From Romboutsia lituseburensis (GTDB lineage Bacteria; Bacillota; Clostridia; Peptostreptococcales; Peptostreptococcaceae): a stretch of 64,000 nt of DNA. Both the position numbers and the translations under genes were made by a program. Within the stretch, counting starts at the first letter, position 1; every line of letters begins with the position of its first letter. Below the pieces are notes generated by a model that did not search any database, was not told the DNA's origin, and worked only from the letters and a program-made list of their open reading frames with translations. The stretch covers positions 1,860,001-1,924,000 of the forward strand of contig NZ_JANQBQ010000001.1 of NCBI RefSeq assembly GCF_024723825.1. The letters run 5' to 3'. Positions 17,477 through 26,528 of this stretch are shown piece after piece.

Positions 17477-18402
17477 TATAAATCTTCCTTTTCTATAATA
17501 ATTAAATATGAATTAGAAAATAAAGTAAATAAGTTATTTTCTATAAGTGAGTTATATACTCTCTCTTCATTAAATGTTATCATTCTGTCCATATCAAAAT
17601 TTTTCAAATTGTTGTTTAAATCTCCTTTTTTCGGTAAGTAATCATCAGAGTAAACTATATCTGGTAGTTTATAATCAGGATATGGATAATAAAAATGATA
17701 TTTTTTTAATCCTGCTTTTTTTAATAAATCTTCTATTTCATTTTTTGAAAAAGTTTTAACACCTTTAGAATCTGGGTAACCTTCAATTCCCTCAAAATAT
17801 TTACCTGTATGATCTTCTTTGCATCCTGCCCAATACTTTAACCCTAGCCTATTTTCTATTGCAATTATTATTTTACCACCTTCAATCAAATGGCTTTTTA
17901 TATTTTTTAAAAAATCCAAATAAGGGTTTTGAGATGTTATATATGCTTCAGCATACTCATAAACGCCTATGAGAGTTATATAATTATATTTTTTTTCTAT
18001 TTTGATCTCTATGTCTTGAAAATTTCCTACTATTATTTCTATATTGTCTTTATCTTTATTTCTATGTGCATTTATTAAACTTCTTTTTTTAGATAATTCG
18101 ATACATGTTACATCATTTGCCAATTCTGCTAATTTTCCAGTTATAGCTCCACATCCAGCTCCAATTTCAAGAACACTTTCATTCTTTTGTATAGGAATCC
18201 ATTCTATAATATTCGCTCTTTTGGGAGATAAATGATACAATATTGGCCATTTATTATTATCTTCTATTATTTTATGAACATTATCTAAATTAGACTTTTT
18301 AACAATTTCTAAAATTTCATCTTCTATATCTCCATCTGAGTATAAGTCCTTACCTTCATAATAAGTTAAGTTTAACTTTACATTTTCTATATATTCTTCC
18401 AT
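17476..18402 (-). CDS. SAM-dependent methyltransferase, WbdD-type capping candidate
   Basis: About 308 residues with a class I Rossmann methyltransferase core. Motif I is SVLEIGAGCGAITGKLAE (about 76-93), the acidic residue after beta-2 is in CIELSKKR, and the post-motif region reads NYITLIGVYEYAEAY, then GGKIIIAIENRLGLKYWAG. The last phrase is typical of methyltransferases from polysaccharide clusters. It starts 13 bases after wzt and overlaps the kinase-like gene by one base. The ATG at 18402 has AAAGGA six bases upstream; another in-frame ATG at 18408 is too close to that site. The position between Wzt and a kinase-coiled-coil gene suggests terminal methylation (or methyl-phosphate capping) of the exported glycan. 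Confidence 0.82.
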   Translation of the reverse strand: MEEYIENVKLNLTYYEGKDLYSDGDIEDEILEIVKKSNLDNVHKIIEDNNKWPILYHLSPKRANIIEWIPIQKNESVLEIGAGCGAITGKLAELANDVTCIELSKKRSLINAHRNKDKDNIEIIVGNFQDIEIKIEKKYNYITLIGVYEYAEAYITSQNPYLDFLKNIKSHLIEGGKIIIAIENRLGLKYWAGCKEDHTGKYFEGIEGYPDSKGVKTFSKNEIEDLLKKAGLKKYHFYYPYPDYKLPDIVYSDDYLPKKGDLNNNLKNFDMDRMITFNEERVYNSLIENNLFTLFSNSYLIIIEKEDL

Positions 18403-18415
18403 ACCCATTCCTTTC

Positions 18416-19678
18416 TTAGCTTAACTCAATTTTAGAATTCATATCATAGTAGCCCACAGTATTTTTTACCGCTAATACGTTTATATTACAAACATCGTAT
18501 AATCTATTGTAAACTACAAAATTATCATTTTCATATCCAGTACATCCTAATGATAATAAATATACACCTCCCTGTAAATCCAACCTCTGCTTAAATGTAA
18601 TCGTGATTTCTCTACTATTTCCATTTGTATCTATATTCTCCACCATTGTATTCGTTCCAGTTATATCTGTTCCTTTTAAATCTTTTATAGTAAAAGCATA
18701 AATAGGATTTTCTATTTGTTTGTTCATTTTAACCTTCATTTTTATAGAAAAAATATCACCTTTATTTATAGTATTATTAATTTTATTTTTACTATCTATA
18801 ATTGCAAAATCTATAATTTCTGCATTTCTATTTCCATACTCTAATTTATTAGGATTAATCACAAGATTTTCAGACCATTTATTGATAAAATCCATACCTC
18901 TTACTTCTTCTAAAATTGATTCACTTTCTTCTATTTTAGAATATTGATTAACTAATATTTGTTTATATATATCTACCATATCAGGTGATTCACCTTCTGA
19001 TATTAATTCACCTTTATTTATTAATATAGTTCTATCACAGTACTTTATTATACTACTCATATCATGAGTCACGAATAATATTGTTTTTCCTTCCTTTTTT
19101 AAATCATTAAATTTCTTATAACACTTAGCTTGGAAAAATACATCCCCTACACTAAGAGCCTCATCAACTATTAATATATCCGGTTCAACATTTATAGCTA
19201 CAGCAAAAGCCAATCTAGCAAACATACCACTAGAGTAAGTCTTTACTGGCTGATTAATAAAACTACCAATATCAGCAAATTCTATAATAGTTTCAACTTT
19301 ATTATACATTTCTTCTCTACTATATCCCATCATAGTACCGTTTAGATAAATATTTTCCATACCTGTATACTCTGGGTTAAATCCAGCACCTAGCTCAAGT
19401 AGTGCTGATACCTTACCATTAACGGTTATATTTCCACTAGTTGCTGTTAGTACTCCTGTTATCATTTTTAGTAAAGTAGATTTTCCCGATCCATTTGTAC
19501 CTATAATACCAACAGTTTCACCCTTTTTCACTTCAAATGAAATATTATCTAGTGCATAATGATCTTTATGATATTTCTTTTTAGAAGGACTTAACGTTTC
19601 TTTCAATCTATCCATAGGTTTGTCATAAAGTTTATAAACCTTACTTATATTTTCCACTTTTATTGCTATATCACTCAT
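18416..19678 (-). CDS. wzt: Polysaccharide ABC transporter ATP-binding protein with Wzt C-terminal domain
   Basis: 420 residues. The ABC domain has Walker A GTNGSGKST (60-68), signature YSSGM (148-152), Walker B ILIVDEA (168-174) and H205. Residues about 275-415 are a Wzt_C beta-sandwich (YGNRNAEIIDFAIID, NPIYAFTIKDLKGTDITGTNT, GGVYLLSLG), the part that in E. coli O9a binds the capped non-reducing end of the glycan before export. Short transporters such as TagH-type lack this sandwich. The gene follows wzm by 12 bases. Presence of the domain next to capping-enzyme genes argues that export depends on a terminal modification. Confidence 0.93.
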   Translation of the reverse strand: MSDIAIKVENISKVYKLYDKPMDRLKETLSPSKKKYHKDHYALDNISFEVKKGETVGIIGTNGSGKSTLLKMITGVLTATSGNITVNGKVSALLELGAGFNPEYTGMENIYLNGTMMGYSREEMYNKVETIIEFADIGSFINQPVKTYSSGMFARLAFAVAINVEPDILIVDEALSVGDVFFQAKCYKKFNDLKKEGKTILFVTHDMSSIIKYCDRTILINKGELISEGESPDMVDIYKQILVNQYSKIEESESILEEVRGMDFINKWSENLVINPNKLEYGNRNAEIIDFAIIDSKNKINNTINKGDIFSIKMKVKMNKQIENPIYAFTIKDLKGTDITGTNTMVENIDTNGNSREITITFKQRLDLQGGVYLLSLGCTGYENDNFVVYNRLYDVCNINVLAVKNTVGYYDMNSKIELS

Positions 19679-19690
19679 ATTATCACCTCA

Positions 19691-20479
19691 CTATAATACA
19701 TCCGAAAAATGTGGTTTCAACTTTTTAAATAAAACAAATCCTATGCCAAATAAAACTACTACAACTACCCAAAAATAAATAGTTTGGTTGTATCTATTCC
19801 AAAACCAAACATGCTCTATTAATGTATCTCTATATCCTTGGCATATATAGTACATAGGATTTAATTTAAGTATCCATTGGTATTGTGGTGCTATCATATC
19901 ATAACTCCACATTATAGGAGTCATCCACATTCCAATTTGTAAAAATATATTTATAATTTGCCCAAAATCTTTAAAAAATGGTATTATTGCACTTGTTGCA
20001 TATGATAGTGACAATGACAAACAAAATGTACAAAAAGAATAATATGCCAGTTGGATAACATGCACCGTTGGATATTTTTCATATATAATATATAAAGATA
20101 TCATAAATCCAACAAAGAAAATGTGTACAAATAATGCAGATATATTTTTTACTAAAGGTAATATACTAATCTTAAATACTACCTTTTTAACTAAATAACT
20201 ATACTCAATCAAACTATTCGTAGCATTAGCCAGTGCATCCGAAAAGAAAAACCATGGTACAATACCTGATACCAGCCATAAAACAAATGGAAAATCGTCT
20301 ACAGGAGCGGATTTAAACCCAACTTGGAATACAAACCAGTATATAAGTACTGTTATAACTGGTTGTACAAATGCCCAAAATACACCTAGGTATGATCCTG
20401 CATATTTTGTTTTAAAATCATTTTTTGCAAGATTTAGTATTAGTTTTTTACTTCTATATAATTCTTTTATTAGTGACAT
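19691..20479 (-). CDS. wzm: Polysaccharide ABC transporter permease
   Basis: 262 residues with six membrane helices, ABC2_membrane type. Landmarks are LAKNDFKTKYAGSYLGVFWAFVQPVITVLIYWFVF at the N-terminus, FPFVLWLVSGIVPWFFFSDAL, and MWMTPIMWSYDMI followed by LNPMYYICQGYRDTLI, all standard in Wzm/TagG-like exporters. It moves undecaprenyl-linked glycan across the membrane with Wzt. It is located between rmlB and wzt in the same orientation; the gap upstream is 77 bases. Confidence 0.93.
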   Translation of the reverse strand: MSLIKELYRSKKLILNLAKNDFKTKYAGSYLGVFWAFVQPVITVLIYWFVFQVGFKSAPVDDFPFVLWLVSGIVPWFFFSDALANATNSLIEYSYLVKKVVFKISILPLVKNISALFVHIFFVGFMISLYIIYEKYPTVHVIQLAYYSFCTFCLSLSLSYATSAIIPFFKDFGQIINIFLQIGMWMTPIMWSYDMIAPQYQWILKLNPMYYICQGYRDTLIEHVWFWNRYNQTIYFWVVVVVLFGIGFVLFKKLKPHFSDVL

Positions 20480-20556
20480 CTTACTACTCCATTCTATTAA
20501 TAGATAAAATGAATTATGTTAAAATATATACATAAATCATTTTAATTTATTATAAA

Positions 20557-21579
20557 TTATCTATTATCATATTGTTTCTTGTAATATTCTTGATATTCTC
20601 CAGATAATATATTCATCCACCATTCTTTATTATCTAAGTACCACTTTATAGTCATATCTATACCTGTATCAAAGTTATACTTAGGCTTCCATTCTAATTC
20701 TTTTTCTAATTTTTCAGGATCTATAGCATATCTCAAGTCATGTCCTGGTCTATCAGTAACATAAGTTAGAAGTTCTTCAGACTTATCTAATGCTTTAAGT
20801 ATAGTTTTAACAACTTCTAAGTTAGTTCTCTCATTATGACCACCCACATTGTACACTTCGCCTACTCTACCATTATGTATTATCAAATCAATCGCAGAGC
20901 AATGATCTTCTACATGTAGCCAATCACGAACATTTTCACCATTACCATACACAGGTAGGCTTTCATCATTTAAAGCTCTACTTATCATAAGTGGTATTAG
21001 TTTTTCTGGAAAATGATATGGACCATAGTTATTTGAACATCTAGATATAGTTATCGGTAATCCAAATGTTCTATGGTAAGCTTGTACTAAAAAATCTGAA
21101 CTAGCTTTTGATGCTGAATATGGTGAACTTGGATTAAGTGGTGTATTTTCTGTAAAGAATAAATCCGGTCTATCTAGTGGTAAATCACCATATACTTCAT
21201 CTGTTGAAACTTGATGGTATCTACTAACCTTAAATTCTTTTGATGCATCTAGTAGTACTTGTGTACCAATAACATTTGTTTGAACAAATATTCCTGGATC
21301 TGTTACTGATCTATCTACATGAGATTCAGCTGCAAAATTTACTACTATATCAAATTTTTCTTCTTCAAATAATTTGAATATAAATTCTCTATCTGCTATA
21401 TCGCCTTTTATAAATTTATAATTCGGCTTATTTTCAATTTTCTTTAATGTTTCTAAATTTCCTGCATATGTTAATAAATCTAAGTTAACAATCATATACT
21501 CAGGATATTTATTTACCATATAATGAACAAAGTTTCCACCTATAAATCCAGCTCCACCTGTTACTAATATTTTTTTCAT
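20557..21579 (-). CDS. rmlB: dTDP-glucose 4,6-dehydratase
   Basis: Second step of dTDP-L-rhamnose synthesis; an NAD-dependent extended SDR. It has VTGGAGFIGGNFVHYM at the N-terminus, NFAAESHVDRS, STDEVYGDLP, YSASKASSDFLV (Tyr and Lys of the active site) and RCSNNYGPYHFPEKLIP. At 340 residues it is of family length. It is the third gene of the rmlA-rmlC-rmlB set and is followed by wzm. An 86-base spacer with two small hairpins separates it from rmlC. Confidence 0.95.
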   Translation of the reverse strand: MKKILVTGGAGFIGGNFVHYMVNKYPEYMIVNLDLLTYAGNLETLKKIENKPNYKFIKGDIADREFIFKLFEEEKFDIVVNFAAESHVDRSVTDPGIFVQTNVIGTQVLLDASKEFKVSRYHQVSTDEVYGDLPLDRPDLFFTENTPLNPSSPYSASKASSDFLVQAYHRTFGLPITISRCSNNYGPYHFPEKLIPLMISRALNDESLPVYGNGENVRDWLHVEDHCSAIDLIIHNGRVGEVYNVGGHNERTNLEVVKTILKALDKSEELLTYVTDRPGHDLRYAIDPEKLEKELEWKPKYNFDTGIDMTIKWYLDNKEWWMNILSGEYQEYYKKQYDNR

Positions 21580-21622
21580 ATTATTTCTCCTATTTATACT
21601 TTTTAATTTTTGTTTAAATATT

Positions 21623-21666
21623 ATTCACTCTACTGTGAATTGTATATTATTCACTAAGCCGTGAAT
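21623..21666. repeat. Tandem pair of ATTCAC-N6-GTGAAT inverted repeats
   Basis: Two copies of the same 18-base inverted repeat (21623-21640 and 21649-21666), with a 26-base period and different 6-base loops, lie in the rmlC-rmlB spacer. They could be operator sites, RNA processing hairpins or transcript-stabilising elements. No T-run follows on either strand, so they are not plain terminators. Confidence 0.6.
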
Positions 21667-22232
21667 TAAAATAATATATCTAATTCTTTTAATTCCTTTA
21701 AAGTTTTTTGTTTTTTATCTTTTTCTGATAATATTATTTCTTCTATATTTTCTAATGGCCATTTTATATTTACCTCTTTATCATTGTATAAAAGCCCGCT
21801 ATCATACTCTGGTGCATAGTAGTCAGTACATTTGTAGTTAAATACTGCTTCATCAGATAAAACTAAAAATCCATGAGCAAATCCTTCTGGTACGTAGAAT
21901 TGTCTTTTGTTTTCTGCTGATAAAACTACACCATCCCATTGACCAAATGTAGGAGAATTCTTCCTTAAATCAACTGCTACATCATATACTTCTCCTTGTG
22001 TAACTCTTACTAACTTTCCTTGTGTATGCTTAGTCTGAAAATGCATTCCTCTAAGTACACCTTTTTTAGACTTTGATTCATTGTCTTGAACAAATACCAT
22101 ATCAAGTCCAGCTTCTACAAAGTCAACTCTGTTGTAGCTTTCCATAAAGTATCCTCTATCATCTCCAAATACCTTAGGTTCTACTATATATAGATCTTTT
22201 ATTTTTGTCTCTATAAATTTAAAGTTCCCCAT
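21666..22232 (-). CDS. rmlC: dTDP-4-dehydrorhamnose 3,5-epimerase
   Basis: Third enzyme of the dTDP-rhamnose pathway; a cupin dimer. It carries FIETKIKDLYIVEP, DDRGYFMESYN, FVQDNESKSKKGVLRGMHFQ (catalytic His region), KLVRVTQGEVYDVAVDLR and YVPEGFAHGFLVLSD. About 188 residues, normal length. The ATG at 22232 is nine bases behind GAAG; an in-frame TTG at 22241 is less likely. It follows rmlA by about 50 bases. Confidence 0.95.
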   Translation of the reverse strand: MGNFKFIETKIKDLYIVEPKVFGDDRGYFMESYNRVDFVEAGLDMVFVQDNESKSKKGVLRGMHFQTKHTQGKLVRVTQGEVYDVAVDLRKNSPTFGQWDGVVLSAENKRQFYVPEGFAHGFLVLSDEAVFNYKCTDYYAPEYDSGLLYNDKEVNIKWPLENIEEIILSEKDKKQKTLKELKELDILF

Positions 22233-22283
22233 GTTATTCAACTTCTTTCATTTATTAATAGTTTATTTATATATTTTTATCAT

Positions 22284-23153
22284 TTATTTTTCTTCTTCAC
22301 TTACTTTTACTAAGTATTGTCCGTACTCTGTTTTCATAAGTGGCTTAGCTAATTGTAATAATTGTTCTTTGTTTATATATCCTTTTCTATAAGCTATTTC
22401 TTCTAAACAAGCTACATATAGTCCTTGTCTTGTTTGTATAGCTTCTACAAAGTTAGATGCTTCTAATAATCCTCTATGTGTTCCTGTATCTAGCCATGCC
22501 ATTCCTCTCCCAAACAACTCTACCTTTAACTTGCCTCTTTTTAAATATTCATTATTTACAGCTGTTATTTCTAACTCTCCTCTTTCAGAAGGCTTTACAC
22601 TCTTAGCTATCTCTACTACATCGTTATCATAGAAGTATAATCCTGGTACTGCATAGTTTGACTTAGGCTCTGTAGGTTTTTCTTCTATTGATACAACATT
22701 AAAGTATTTGTCAAATTCTACAACTCCAAATGCGGTAGGATCACTTACATGATATCCAAATATAGTTGCTTCATCTCTTTTAACTGCATTTTCTAATCTT
22801 TCACTAAATCCATATCCGTAGAATATGTTATCTCCAAGAACTAATGCTACTTTATCATCACCTATAAATTCTTCTCCTATTATAAATGCTTCTGCTAGTC
22901 CATTTGGTTGTTCTTGGATTTTATATTGTATATTTAATCCTAGTTCACTACCATTTCCAAATAATTCTTCAAACAAACTTATGTCTCTTGGTGTAGATAT
23001 TATTAGTATCTCCCTTATGCCTGCTAGCATAAGTACAGACATTGGATAATATATCATCGGCTTATCATATATTGGTAAAGCCTGCTTTGATACTGATTTT
23101 GTTATTGGGTATAATCTCGTCCCTGATCCTCCCGCAAGTATAATTCCTTTCAT
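22284..23153 (-). CDS. rmlA: Glucose-1-phosphate thymidylyltransferase
   Basis: Makes dTDP-glucose from dTTP and glucose-1-phosphate, opening the rhamnose pathway. [38 protein letters not shown] is the full RmlA signature (quoted here in parts: [11 protein letters not shown] and [12 protein letters not shown]). [27 protein letters not shown] and GLYFYDND follow. 289 residues, the usual length of the RmlA short form. First of rmlA-rmlC-rmlB. Confidence 0.96.
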   Translation of the reverse strand: MKGIILAGGSGTRLYPITKSVSKQALPIYDKPMIYYPMSVLMLAGIREILIISTPRDISLFEELFGNGSELGLNIQYKIQEQPNGLAEAFIIGEEFIGDDKVALVLGDNIFYGYGFSERLENAVKRDEATIFGYHVSDPTAFGVVEFDKYFNVVSIEEKPTEPKSNYAVPGLYFYDNDVVEIAKSVKPSERGELEITAVNNEYLKRGKLKVELFGRGMAWLDTGTHRGLLEASNFVEAIQTRQGLYVACLEEIAYRKGYINKEQLLQLAKPLMKTEYGQYLVKVSEEEK

Positions 23154-23185
23154 AACTCTTTCTCCTTATTTCTATTTTATATAAG

Positions 23186-24130
23186 CTATATAGCTTTTAC
23201 TAAAGCTTCTTGCTCTTTCTTTTGCTCAAAATAAAATGAATGCATACTCATTTTTTTTACATATTTCATAGGTATTTTTTTATAATTATATCCTAGCTTA
23301 TATCCTATAAATTTAAATCCACTTTCTACTATTAAATGTGGTATTAAATAAATCTTTTTATTTTGAATTAAGTACTTGATAGCATTTTTTACAAATTTTA
23401 TACCTTCGGATTCTGACTTAACTCCTCCAAAATATAGTTTGCTATCTGCAAATACTACACCTACGTCAAAGTTTCTTTTAAACTGTTCTCTATATGTGTA
23501 ATTATGTGAATGTATAACTTCTGCTCTTGATGTATAACAAGTCTTTTTATCATTAAATATAAATTTTGATGCTATTATCATATCCTCATTCATTATTGTA
23601 TCTGACGGAAATCCTCCAGTTTGAAAAAAATCTTCTTTTACAAATGCTGAACAAACATTGCTAAAGAAAAATGTTTTAACTCCTAATTTATCTATGTCTT
23701 GTCTTGACTTTATAATATCTGCATTACCATAGTTAAACTTTCTTGAAAATACCTCTATACAACTAGAATTTTCTCTAGGTAGCTGTCTACCGTATGAGCA
23801 AACTACATTATCTTTTCCTAATGGTTTGATTAATTCATCTAAGAACATATCGTTATTTGGATATGCATCTTGTGTCATAAATACAAGTATATCTCCTTTT
23901 GCTACTTTTGCTGCTTGGTTTCTTGTTTTTCCGTGACCAAATTCTCCATCATTTATATGAATAAAGTTTATACCTTTAAATTCTTTACATATTTCTTTTG
24001 TTTTATCTTTAGAGTTTGTATCTATTATTATTATTTCCATGGGACTAATTGTTTGACTTTGAAGTTTTTTTATAAGTTTCCCTATATATTTTTCTGCATT
24101 TCTAGTTGGAATTATTACACTTATATTCAA
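23186..24130 (-). CDS. GT2 glycosyltransferase
   Basis: About 314 residues. A GT-A fold with ISVIIPTRNAEKYIGKLIKKL, EIIIIDTNSKDKT, GHGKTRNQAAKVAKGDILVFMTQDAYP (donor-metal region), and GGFPSDTIMNEDMIIASKF (ED motif of the catalytic base). Members with this pattern are often rhamnosyltransferases, in line with the adjacent rmlACB genes. The TTG at 24130 lies close behind GGGGGTGA and gives a standard GT2 start (MNISVIIPTRN); the longer reading from an ATG at 24151 would include that ribosome site in the coding region. Confidence 0.85.
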   Translation of the reverse strand: MNISVIIPTRNAEKYIGKLIKKLQSQTISPMEIIIIDTNSKDKTKEICKEFKGINFIHINDGEFGHGKTRNQAAKVAKGDILVFMTQDAYPNNDMFLDELIKPLGKDNVVCSYGRQLPRENSSCIEVFSRKFNYGNADIIKSRQDIDKLGVKTFFFSNVCSAFVKEDFFQTGGFPSDTIMNEDMIIASKFIFNDKKTCYTSRAEVIHSHNYTYREQFKRNFDVGVVFADSKLYFGGVKSESEGIKFVKNAIKYLIQNKKIYLIPHLIVESGFKFIGYKLGYNYKKIPMKYVKKMSMHSFYFEQKKEQEALVKAI

Positions 24131-24261
24131 TACCTTCACCCCCATATACATATTTTTATCATACTTTTATATTTTATCTTATTTTTAACTTTTTTTAAAG
24201 TTTTAATAGAATATTGTCGTTTTTATGTTTTATTATACTGCACTTTAGATTTCATTACACT

Positions 24262-24306
24262 AAAAAAAGATATGGTTCCTAAGTTAATATTATCCATATC
24301 TTTTTT
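24262..24306 (-). terminator. Intrinsic terminator after the WaaL-like gene
   Basis: Stem AAAAAAGATATGG / CCATATCTTTTTT around an 18-base loop, ending in T-rich sequence on the minus strand just past the stop at 24314. It separates the ligase-like gene from the GT2 and rml genes. Confidence 0.8.
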
Positions 24307-24313
24307 AACTATT

Positions 24314-25888
24314 TTAGTTTTCTCTAAACAACTTATTTGCACATACTCCAGCTAATACCCAGAATATTATAGATGTTCCTACCCAACTATCATTAGATAA
24401 TCCTTGTACTGCATATGCAATAAACCCTACTCCAAATATATATATATATTTATCATCAATTTTATCTGACAATTTGTCAAATAATCCTTTTAATACATAA
24501 ACAAGTACAGCTAAAAATGCACTAAGTCCTAATATTCCACTTCCGTATGCAACTGATAAGTACCAGTTATGGGGCTTATCTATAAATTCTCCATAAGTAC
24601 TTATTCCTCTATCTTCATCTTTATCTGAAATTACATATGGATAAGTATCAAGACCTTGCCCTAGTATTGGTTTTTCATTTATTAAATCTATAGTTTTTAT
24701 CCATATATTTATACGATCGGTACTCATCTCATTTAATTTTTGGTATATAGTATTTTCTGTTATTACTTGTTTGTTATTTTCTATTGTATTTGATAGAGCT
24801 ACTCCACCTATTAACATAGATACAATAACAACTCCTATAGCTATATTAAAAACAACTTTTCTATTTATAAACTTCATTATAAATACTACTAATATAAAGC
24901 CTATTATTGCTACAGGAATTATAGCACCTGATATATCATTTATTTTTTCTATTATTTTAAATGATTCTTCATATACTTTTTCATTTGATTTGCTTAGTAT
25001 CATATATGATATAGCATTTAGTATAACTGTAGGTATAGTCCATAGTACAGTTTCTTTTATTCCTCTAAATCTAATGCCTATTACTAATATTATAGGTAAT
25101 ACTATCAATGCTGTAACAAATCCCCCAGATGATATCATTGCTAATAACATTGTAAATGATGCTACTGTTGTTATTACTAGTGCTATTTTAATTTTTGTAT
25201 TTTTTTCTAATAATAAATACGTAAAACTTACACTAAATATAACTGCTGATATGGCACTTCCGTAGTTTTGATGATATAGTGTAGTTACTAAATATCCACT
25301 AAGACCTTTACCTAAAATATTATTTACTACTCTATTGTCTATTAAGTTATATCCATATAAATTTGTTAACGATGTTATTAAATTTACTATTATAAATGGT
25401 ATTAGTACCCAATAAAAATACTTGTATTGTTCTTTTTCTATTTTTATATTGCATAAAGCATAAAATACTACTAGATACGAAAACCATGCTATAGCTCCCT
25501 CATGTCTGTCTGAGTTACCAAGTAATGATATATCTATATAATCAGATACTAACGGTGTTATTAATATAATTGCTGCAAATATTAATATTATCATATTTAA
25601 TTTATTGCTTTTTATTAAATCTTTAAGCGCTATTGTCTTATATATAAGTAATCCTAATATAAGGAAACTACTTATGTTAAGTATTACACTTTTATAGTAG
25701 TTAAATATATCTACTTTATTGCCTGTAGAATACACGTTTCCTGAAAGTATAGGGCTATACACCATACTATCATATCTATACATTATTAATGGTATTATAC
25801 TTATCATAAACATAGCAATAATGGCTATAATCTTATCAATTCTAGCTATCTTTTGTTGTCTATAGTTATATTCATAGATTGATTCCAC
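24314..25888 (-). CDS. O-antigen ligase / Wzy_C family membrane protein (WaaL-like)
   Basis: 524 residues with about 12 membrane helices. A large extracytoplasmic loop between late helices contains NIWIKTIDLINEKPILGQGLDTYPYV and then DKPHNWYLSVAYGSGILGLSAFLAVLVYVLKGL. The GxGxxxxP and H-N-x-Y/L-pattern (PHNWYL) are the hallmark of the Wzy_C domain in O-antigen ligases, polymerases and O-oligosaccharyltransferases. Because the locus has an ABC exporter (no Wzx is seen), a ligase role similar to WsaB of Geobacillus S-layer glycosylation is more likely than a polymerase. It pairs with the TPR gene 13 bases upstream. Confidence 0.85.
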   Translation of the reverse strand: MESIYEYNYRQQKIARIDKIIAIIAMFMISIIPLIMYRYDSMVYSPILSGNVYSTGNKVDIFNYYKSVILNISSFLILGLLIYKTIALKDLIKSNKLNMIILIFAAIILITPLVSDYIDISLLGNSDRHEGAIAWFSYLVVFYALCNIKIEKEQYKYFYWVLIPFIIVNLITSLTNLYGYNLIDNRVVNNILGKGLSGYLVTTLYHQNYGSAISAVIFSVSFTYLLLEKNTKIKIALVITTVASFTMLLAMISSGGFVTALIVLPIILVIGIRFRGIKETVLWTIPTVILNAISYMILSKSNEKVYEESFKIIEKINDISGAIIPVAIIGFILVVFIMKFINRKVVFNIAIGVVIVSMLIGGVALSNTIENNKQVITENTIYQKLNEMSTDRINIWIKTIDLINEKPILGQGLDTYPYVISDKDEDRGISTYGEFIDKPHNWYLSVAYGSGILGLSAFLAVLVYVLKGLFDKLSDKIDDKYIYIFGVGFIAYAVQGLSNDSWVGTSIIFWVLAGVCANKLFREN

Positions 25889-25900
25889 ACTCTAGCCTCC

Positions 25901-26368
25901 TTACTTCATTTCTTCATTCAATTTATCAAATTTCTTTTGTTGTTCTTCATTTTTTTCTAGATTTTTTATTTTCTCTAAAATTTGATTTGCTTTATCATTG
26001 TCTTTATTATTTATACATACATCAGCATATATTAGTAAAAGATTTACATCATTTTCTAGTTTTTTATTTAACCTTATTGCTTCTTTTACTGATTTTTCTG
26101 CTTTATCAAACTGCCCCATTAAAGCATATGCTTGAACTTTACTCAATTCAAATTGATCTGTTTTTATATATTTTTTTTCTAATTTTTCAATAGTTTTTAA
26201 TGATGATTCTATTTTTTTTCCTTGATTTATGCTAAGTTCAGCTTTAGCATATGCTGTATAATCATCTTTTCTTTCCGATATTTGCTTTTGACCTTTGTCA
26301 TATGAATACATCATAAGAAATAAGGCTACGGATAAAAAAGTAATAAATATCTTACTATTTTTATACAT
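25901..26368 (-). CDS. Membrane-anchored TPR protein, partner of WaaL-like protein
   Basis: 155 residues. The start is the ATG at 26368 behind a perfect AAGGAGG; a 35-residue upstream extension in frame has no ribosome site and is ignored. A membrane anchor or signal (KIFITFLSVALFLMMYSY) is followed by TPR-like helices: SLKTIEKLEKKYIKTDQF, LSKVQAYALMGQFDKAEKSVKEAIRLNK and YADVCINNKDNDKANQILEKIKN. The repeats would face outside. Wzy_C proteins in Gram-positives often have TPRs at the C-terminus or in a neighbour, so this could be a detached accessory domain of the ligase. First gene of the glycan unit. Confidence 0.75.
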   Translation of the reverse strand: MYKNSKIFITFLSVALFLMMYSYDKGQKQISERKDDYTAYAKAELSINQGKKIESSLKTIEKLEKKYIKTDQFELSKVQAYALMGQFDKAEKSVKEAIRLNKKLENDVNLLLIYADVCINNKDNDKANQILEKIKNLEKNEEQQKKFDKLNEEMK

Positions 26369-26484
26369 TATAAACCTCCTTATTATTTTTAACTTTTTTA
26401 TTATATCATAGATATACATAATATTATAGATTAAGACACAATTACCATAAAAAACATCAAATACAAATAACATTTAAACATAAA

Positions 26485-26512
26485 TAAACTAGGGTATTTA
26501 TAACCCTAGTTT
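26485..26512 (-). terminator. Intrinsic terminator after the nucleotidase gene
   Basis: Stem AAACTAGGG / CCCTAGTTT with a 9-base loop, 17 bases past the stop at 26529, followed by a T-containing tail on the minus strand. It separates the SLH nucleotidase from the glycan genes. Confidence 0.8.
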
Positions 26513-26528
26513 ATCTTATATCTGCACT

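Noticed and set aside
23870-24355. 161-residue plus-strand open frame
   Set aside because: Tyr/Phe/Cys-rich shadow of the minus-strand GT2, terminator and ligase gene; no ribosome site.
26369-26473. N-terminal extension of the TPR protein
   Set aside because: No ribosome site; AAGGAGG and a membrane anchor begin at 26368.
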